The notes under the pieces are model-generated. The model saw nothing but the letters and a program-made list of their open reading frames with translations, was not told the DNA's origin and made no database searches. From Macrostomum hystrix (taxonomy: Eukaryota; Platyhelminthes; Macrostomidae), in contig CATNEN010000038.1 in the NCBI GenBank assembly GCA_950097015.1, positions 22,258,001-22,322,000 of the forward strand: DNA of 64,000 bases, written 5' to 3'. Of this stretch, positions 60,801 through 64,000 are shown piece by piece. The number at the start of each line of letters is the position of its first letter. Position 1 is the first letter of the stretch. The position numbers and the translations under genes were made by a program.

Positions 60801-62204
60801 CACTCTGAAACAATGTCACTCTGAAACAATGTCACTCTGAAACAATGTCACTCTGAAACAATGTCACTCTGAAACAATGTCACTCTGAAACAATGTCACT
60901 CTGAAACAATGTCACTGTCACAATTTCACTGTCACAATTTCACTCTGAAACAATGTCACTCTGAAACAATGTCACTCTGAAACAATGTCACTCTGAAACA
61001 ATGTCACTCTGAAACAATGTGACTCACGCCGTCGCCGCTCTCTCCTTAGCGAGGCTCGAAGGATCTCCGGTCCGAAATAAGCCCGCTCGGTCCGACGCCG
61101 CACCTCGGCCAAGAACCATTCGCCTGACTGCGCCTCGGTGACGAATTCGAGGTGGCAGAGCCGGCACTGGACGGAGTCGCCACCCTTCAACAGTTGGGCG
61201 CAGCCGGAGCACGCCAGATTCTGGCAGCGCTGGCAAACGTAGCGTCGGCTGAACGGGTAGAGCTTGCCGCCGCAGAGTTCGCACATAGAGTAGAGCAGGC
61301 CATTGCGCAGGTTCTCCTGAACCGAACTGGCCTGAGTCAGGGCTGACTGCAGCTGCTGCCTCAGCCGCCTGAGCAGCCGGGTGGATTTCAGGGGGAATTA
61401 GGTTTTGTGATCACACAGAATAGGTCATGATCTCACAGAATAGGTCATGATCTCACAGAATAGGTCATGATCTCACAGAATGGGTCACGATCTCACAGAA
61501 TAGGTCATTATCTCACAGAATAGGTCATGATCCCACAGAATAGGTCATGATCCCACAGAATGGGTCATGATCCCACAGAATGGGTCATGATCTAACAGAA
61601 TAGGTCATGATCCCACAGAATGGGTCATGATCTCACAGAATAGGTCATGATCTCACAGAAAATGTCAATATCTCACAGAATAGGTCATGATCTCACAGAA
61701 TAGGCCATGATCCCATAGTGTCTAATAAGCCATGATCCCATAGAGTGTGCAAAAGGCCATGATACCATAGAGTGTACCATAGAATCTAATTATCGACCCA
61801 GTTGACTGTTGGCCATAATCCAATAATATGTCTTGATAAGAGCACACGCAGACCCCTAAGCTCATAATTTCTCACTCTTTTCTCTTGTCGTCCAACGCCT
61901 GGGCAGCGTTGACTCTTTGTAGAACGCTGTCCAATTGAAATTTTTCGTCGCTAGTAAAATCGGCCATGCCGATATTGTCTAGCAGGTGCTCTGGCACTGT
62001 AGAGTTGGTGGCGGCGGCTGCGGCGGCGGCGGCTGTTGACACCGAGATCACCGATTCATCATCTCTCAATGAGCCGAATGAGATCTCAGTGTCGCCGGCA
62101 ATACTGCCCCTACCGCCGCCAGGTGTTGTTCGCTGACGTCCGGCGCGTTTTGTTCCACCGTTGATGTTGAACCGCTGGGCGTCCGTGTACACAGCTGTAG
62201 TCAT
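54699..62204 (-). CDS. SYTL: Synaptotagmin-like protein (SLP; Rab-binding zinc finger plus C2A and C2B)
   Basis: Nine exons: 62204-61876, 61368-61028, 60123-59615, 59540-59343, 58696-58535 (least certain), 57438-57115, 56741-56413, 56050-55842, 54841-54699. Phases fit throughout, giving about 847 residues. Residues about 80-225 form the Rab-binding domain: first helix, a FYVE-type zinc finger (CELC, CQRC, CSGC, CRLC) at 139-182, then SGEWF and an EILRASLRR helix. A charged lysine/glutamate-rich and polyproline linker follows, then C2A (about 540-665) and C2B (about 700-840). SLPs bridge Rab27-type GTPases on vesicles to the plasma membrane in docking and exocytosis; Drosophila bitesize is a member. 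Both C2 domains have SPYVK where calcium-binding C2 domains have DPYVK, and C2A has VWHS for VWDE, so calcium-independent membrane binding is likely. The zinc finger resembles the SLP4/5 subgroup. Confidence 0.9.
54905..55680. repeat. Intronic minisatellite (SLP intron 8), 54-bp unit, about 14 copies
   Basis: Units contain CCCCAAAAATCGATAAAACG and CACACTCTCCTCTC segments. Its repeated minus-strand frames (FYRFLG-type) are not coding; the exon on either side splices across it. Confidence 0.95.
55842..56050 (-). CDS. SYTL: SLP exon 8: middle of C2B
   Basis: Acceptor TTTACAG, donor GACA|GTAAGT (phase 1). Encodes YLLPSRHTSSKRKSKVAKG, NPQFNAIFTYHG and LTVWDHVLLGRNDFLGG. Confidence 0.9.
56255..56395. 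repeat. Short tandem repeat in SLP intron 7, about 24-bp unit
   Basis: About five degenerate copies of AGGTAATTGAAGGGTCATAG. Intron 6 (56742-57114) holds an even looser GTCATTGTGTG-type repeat. Confidence 0.7.
56413..56741 (-). CDS. SYTL: SLP exon 7: end of C2A and start of C2B
   Basis: Acceptor CGCCAG, donor AAGAG|GTGAGG (phase 2). Reads VSVWHSVPLGANVFLGEARL, then the inter-C2 linker, then the first C2B strands ending SPYVK. Confidence 0.9.
57115..57438 (-). CDS. SYTL: SLP exon 6: start of C2A
   Basis: Acceptor CTTTGCTCAG after a pyrimidine tract, donor CTGCAG|GTGCGA (phase 0). Encodes GVLTVLIHRCRNL, then SPYVKTYLLPDKTKRSKRRT, then EQLEMRTLQ. Confidence 0.9.
57623..58437. repeat. Intronic minisatellite (SLP intron 5), about 17-18-bp unit
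   Basis: Purine-rich GGGGAAGAATCTAGGA-type units with frequent GGGAATAATC and AAAGGATGAATC variants. The least uniform of the gene's arrays. Confidence 0.85.
58535..58696 (-). CDS. SYTL: SLP exon 5: possible linker exon
   Basis: An open stretch encoding SRQYLSLSHSPSRLQSPV and on to LLDLRVRALFNGAHG has GC content like the coding exons. The acceptor after CAG at 58697 and a GTACAC donor at 58534 keep phase 0, but both are weak; a GTGCGG donor further upstream is an alternative. Confidence 0.45.
58923..59225. repeat. Intronic minisatellite (SLP intron 4), 18-bp unit, about 17 copies
   Basis: GATTTCTTAGAATTCTGT units, with A/G and A/T variants. The 18-bp length keeps a six-residue plus frame open; no coding support. 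Confidence 0.95.
59343..59540 (-). CDS. SYTL: SLP exon 4: acidic linker
   Basis: Acceptor CATTTAG, donor GCT|GTAAGT, both phase 0. Sixty-six codons rich in acidic residues, proline and alanine. Confidence 0.7.
59615..60123 (-). CDS. SYTL: SLP exon 3: alanine, charged and polyproline linker
   Basis: Acceptor ACTCGCAG, donor CAG|GTGAGC (phase 0). Alanine tracts, a long lysine/glutamate/arginine-rich run and eleven consecutive prolines. An in-frame ATG just above the acceptor (60139) makes the exon look like a gene start, but phase and neighbours favour an internal exon. Confidence 0.75.
60151..61020. repeat. Intronic minisatellite (SLP intron 2), 16-bp unit, about 54 copies
   Basis: TGTCACAATGTCACTC units. 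The right third switches to a TGAAACAATGTCACTC form, so two homogenised blocks lie side by side. The array fills almost the whole intron, ending within about 10 bp of the exon 2 donor. Confidence 0.95.
61028..61368 (-). CDS. SYTL: SLP exon 2: zinc finger and second Rab-binding helix
   Basis: Acceptor CTGCTCAG, donor GGC|GTGAGT (phase 1). Carries all eight zinc-binding cysteine positions in four CxxC pairs, and SGEWF. Confidence 0.9.
61397..61722. repeat. Intronic minisatellite (SLP intron 1), 20-bp unit, about 16 copies
   Basis: AGGTCATGATCTCACAGAAT units with C/T and G/A variants; more degenerate at the right edge. Confidence 0.95.
61876..62204 (-). CDS. SYTL: SLP exon 1: N-terminus and first Rab-binding helix
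   Basis: ATG at 62204. Ends AAAGA|GTGAGA in phase 2. The first helix of the Rab-binding domain (FTSDEKFQLDSVLQRV) lies near the end, after an alanine tract. Confidence 0.85.
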
Positions 62205-62824
62205 CTTTATTATAATAGAAGTGTTTATAATATTACTGATGCCAGATATACAAACTGTGGATTGTCTGGGCGGTAGGGTCGGATAGTGACACGTGAATTA
62301 GAGTTTGAAGCTCGCACAGATGGTTTATTATATAAGGCAAAGATAAGAGAGACAAGAATTGTAGGGGGTTAGAGAGATGAGATGAGTGTATGCAGTACTC
62401 CTATACAATGAAGTTTCTCTTTATTATTATTTTTAGACATTCTATCCATAAACGTCTATAGCAAAGAGAAAATTATTGAAACTATGAGAGACTGTCACAC
62501 AGATAGACGAGGGTGAAGGAGAGGGGGGAGGGTACAATGGTATGGGTGTACACCGTCAAACGACCATTTTTTTGACCATAGTGTATAGTCTTGAGCAGTT
62601 AGTAAAATTCTGATGCAATTGACGTGAAAATAACACAGAGGACTTCTATTTTGTTTAGTGGTTTTTTCGATAGATTATTGATGTTTTCTACAAGCTTGGC
62701 CACACCATAGCAACGTTAAAATTTGACAAATATTTAATCTATGTGATTGCTAATTATTTTTTCTCATTTTTAAGATTCCATTTAAAATACCCTTTCATTT
62801 TTATTTTTCTTTCTGTATCTCCCA
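62205..62824. other. 5' flank of the SLP gene
   Basis: The presumed promoter region. AT-rich strings (TATAAAC near 62226, TATATC near 62250) lie above the start codon, but no core promoter can be chosen. Confidence 0.35.
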
Positions 62825-63388
62825 AAATATTCAACGATTCCACGGCATCGTCGAAGATATTCAACGATTCCACGGCATCGTCGAAGATATTCAACGATTC
62901 CACGGCATCGTCGAAGATATTCAACGATTCCACGGCATCGTCGAAGATATTCAACGATTCAACGGCATCGTCGAAGATATTCAACGATTCCACGGCATCG
63001 TCGAAGATATTCAATGATTCGACGGCATCGTCGAAGATATTCAACGATTCAACGGCATCGTCGAAGATATTCAACGATTCAACGGCATCGTCGAAGATAT
63101 TCAACGATTCAACGGCATCGTCGAAGATATTCAACGATTCCACGGCATCGTCGAAGATATTCAATGATTCAACGACATCGTCGAAGATATTCAATGATTC
63201 GACGGCATCGTCGAAGATATTCAACGATTCAATGGGATCGTCGAAGATATTCAACGATTCAACGGCATCGTCGAAGATATTCAACGATTCAACGGCATCG
63301 TCGAAGATATTCAACGATTCAATGGGATCGTCGAAGATATTTAACGATTCAACGGCATCGTCGAAGATATTCAATGATTCTCGTCGGG
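62825..63388. repeat. Minisatellite, 30-bp unit, about 19 copies
   Basis: Core ATCGTCGAAGATATTCAACG followed by ATTCCACGGC. Open on both strands with a ten-residue period (SSKIFNDSTA plus, NIFDDAVESL minus). The plus frame has no ATG at its start (GTG at 62743), so a gene is unproven. Confidence 0.95.
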
Positions 63389-63429
63389 GTGTCTGGTGGC
63401 AAAATCAATAACAATTTAAATAATAATTG

Positions 63430-63715
63430 ATTACACCTGACCCAATGGGGCCAGATGTGCAGCCGACAGCCCAGCCGCAGCTATTGCGCGGCGCAACTGA
63501 AGACTGCGTACAGCTGTTCAGTCCATGGACTGGGGGACGCCACACCCACCTTCAATTATCCCAGCTGATGCTGGTACCCATTTAACAGCTGGGTGAACTG
63601 AAGCAATGCAGAGTTAAGTGTCTTGCTAAAGGACACAAATTGTACAAGTGGAGTCGGGAATCGAACCCCCGAACTTCAACGTGGGTCTGAAAATTTGTTT
63701 ATCTACCCAGTATAA
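63430..63715 (-). mobile_element. SINE family B copy (tRNA-derived)
   Basis: The minus strand has a tRNA-like head with B box GGGTTCGATTCCCGAC, then GTGTCCTTTAGCAAGACAC, GCTGTTAAATGGGTACC, GGACTGAACAGCTGTACG and GCGCAATAGCTGCGGCTG. The last three strings occur in the same order in the interrupted copy near 19.2 kb. The GTGTCCTT...AAGACAC stretch is common in invertebrate SINE bodies. No target duplication found. Confidence 0.75.
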
Positions 63716-64000
63716 ATGTAGCACAGCCAGTCTGGTCAGAAAAATGTGGTTTCGTCGATGACCTGTCTGTCCAGTTTCTTTATGTAGAGCTATAATGGCT
63801 GTTCTTTCAAACTATGTTGTATTAAGAGCTTATACAACCTAGAGTGCCTTGCCAGTGTTTAACAGTAGACTCATGCTGAGGCATGGTTTGAATGAAATAA
63901 CTTTGCAGCTCTTGTTTCTTTTCTGTCAGTGTTCCAAAAGCTTGTTGACAAAACCTTTCCTCGAAATAGTTGAATTCGGGTAAAAAATAACGAACCATTG
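63716..64000. other. Unique DNA to the window end
   Basis: No feature recognised. Confidence 0.4.

Noticed and set aside
59688-60824. Plus-strand frames of up to 378 codons over the SLP linker exon and intron 2
   Set aside because: Antisense to exon 3 and then a reading of the TGTCACAATGTCACTC array. The minus-strand exon has better composition, splice sites and phase.

Overview
The window is eukaryotic, from an invertebrate animal. Genes are split by spliceable GT-AG introns, and the gene families are animal ones: a synaptotagmin-like Rab effector, a NET-family zinc-finger regulator, and a secreted discoidin/Ig modular protein. Non-coding DNA is dominated by tandem arrays, LINE and DIRS-type remnants, tRNA-derived SINEs and a P-like DNA transposon. 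Base composition and repeat load would suit a spiralian such as a free-living flatworm, but nothing here fixes the species.

Layout. 1-1.5 kb: 3' part of a LINE (end of reverse transcriptase, RNase H, zinc knuckle). 2-5.35 kb, minus strand: a modular gene with two tandem copies of an F5/8C-like domain followed by two Ig-like domains. All ten predicted exons join in phase, and only the upstream copy has a signal peptide. 6.2-9.8 kb: retroelement debris, including a LINE endonuclease fragment whose 5' region is split by a 2,016-bp P-like transposon. That element has 29/31-bp terminal inverted repeats, a perfect 8-bp target duplication and a broken THAP transposase gene. 9.8-16.1 kb: five minisatellites, with one doubtful small ORF. 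17.5-21.9 kb, minus strand: a two-exon NET-family gene (noc/elbow, ZNF503/703), whose intron holds a nested pair of SINEs and another minisatellite. 22-29.4 kb: no genes, four more arrays. 29.45-50.52 kb: one 21-kb array of 16-bp units with multi-kb internal block duplications. 51-53.7 kb: three more arrays. 54.5-62.2 kb, minus strand: a nine-exon synaptotagmin-like protein (SLP) gene. It encodes a RabBD with FYVE-type zinc finger, a charged proline-rich linker, C2A and C2B, and ends in an AATAAA signal; five of its introns each carry a different minisatellite. 62.8-63.4 kb: a 30-bp array. 63.4-63.7 kb: another SINE.

About half of the window (roughly 34 kb by adding array spans) is tandem repeat in about 20 unrelated families. 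The very long open frames over these arrays are low-complexity readings of the repeats, not genes. The three host genes are all on the minus strand and have no evident functional link: SLP in vesicle docking, NET in developmental transcription, the discoidin/Ig gene in secreted or surface recognition.

The best candidates for something new are the P-like transposon, the two-module discoidin/Ig gene with its near-identical conversion tract, and the internal organisation of the 21-kb array. All splice sites and families were read by eye; no search or alignment program was run.
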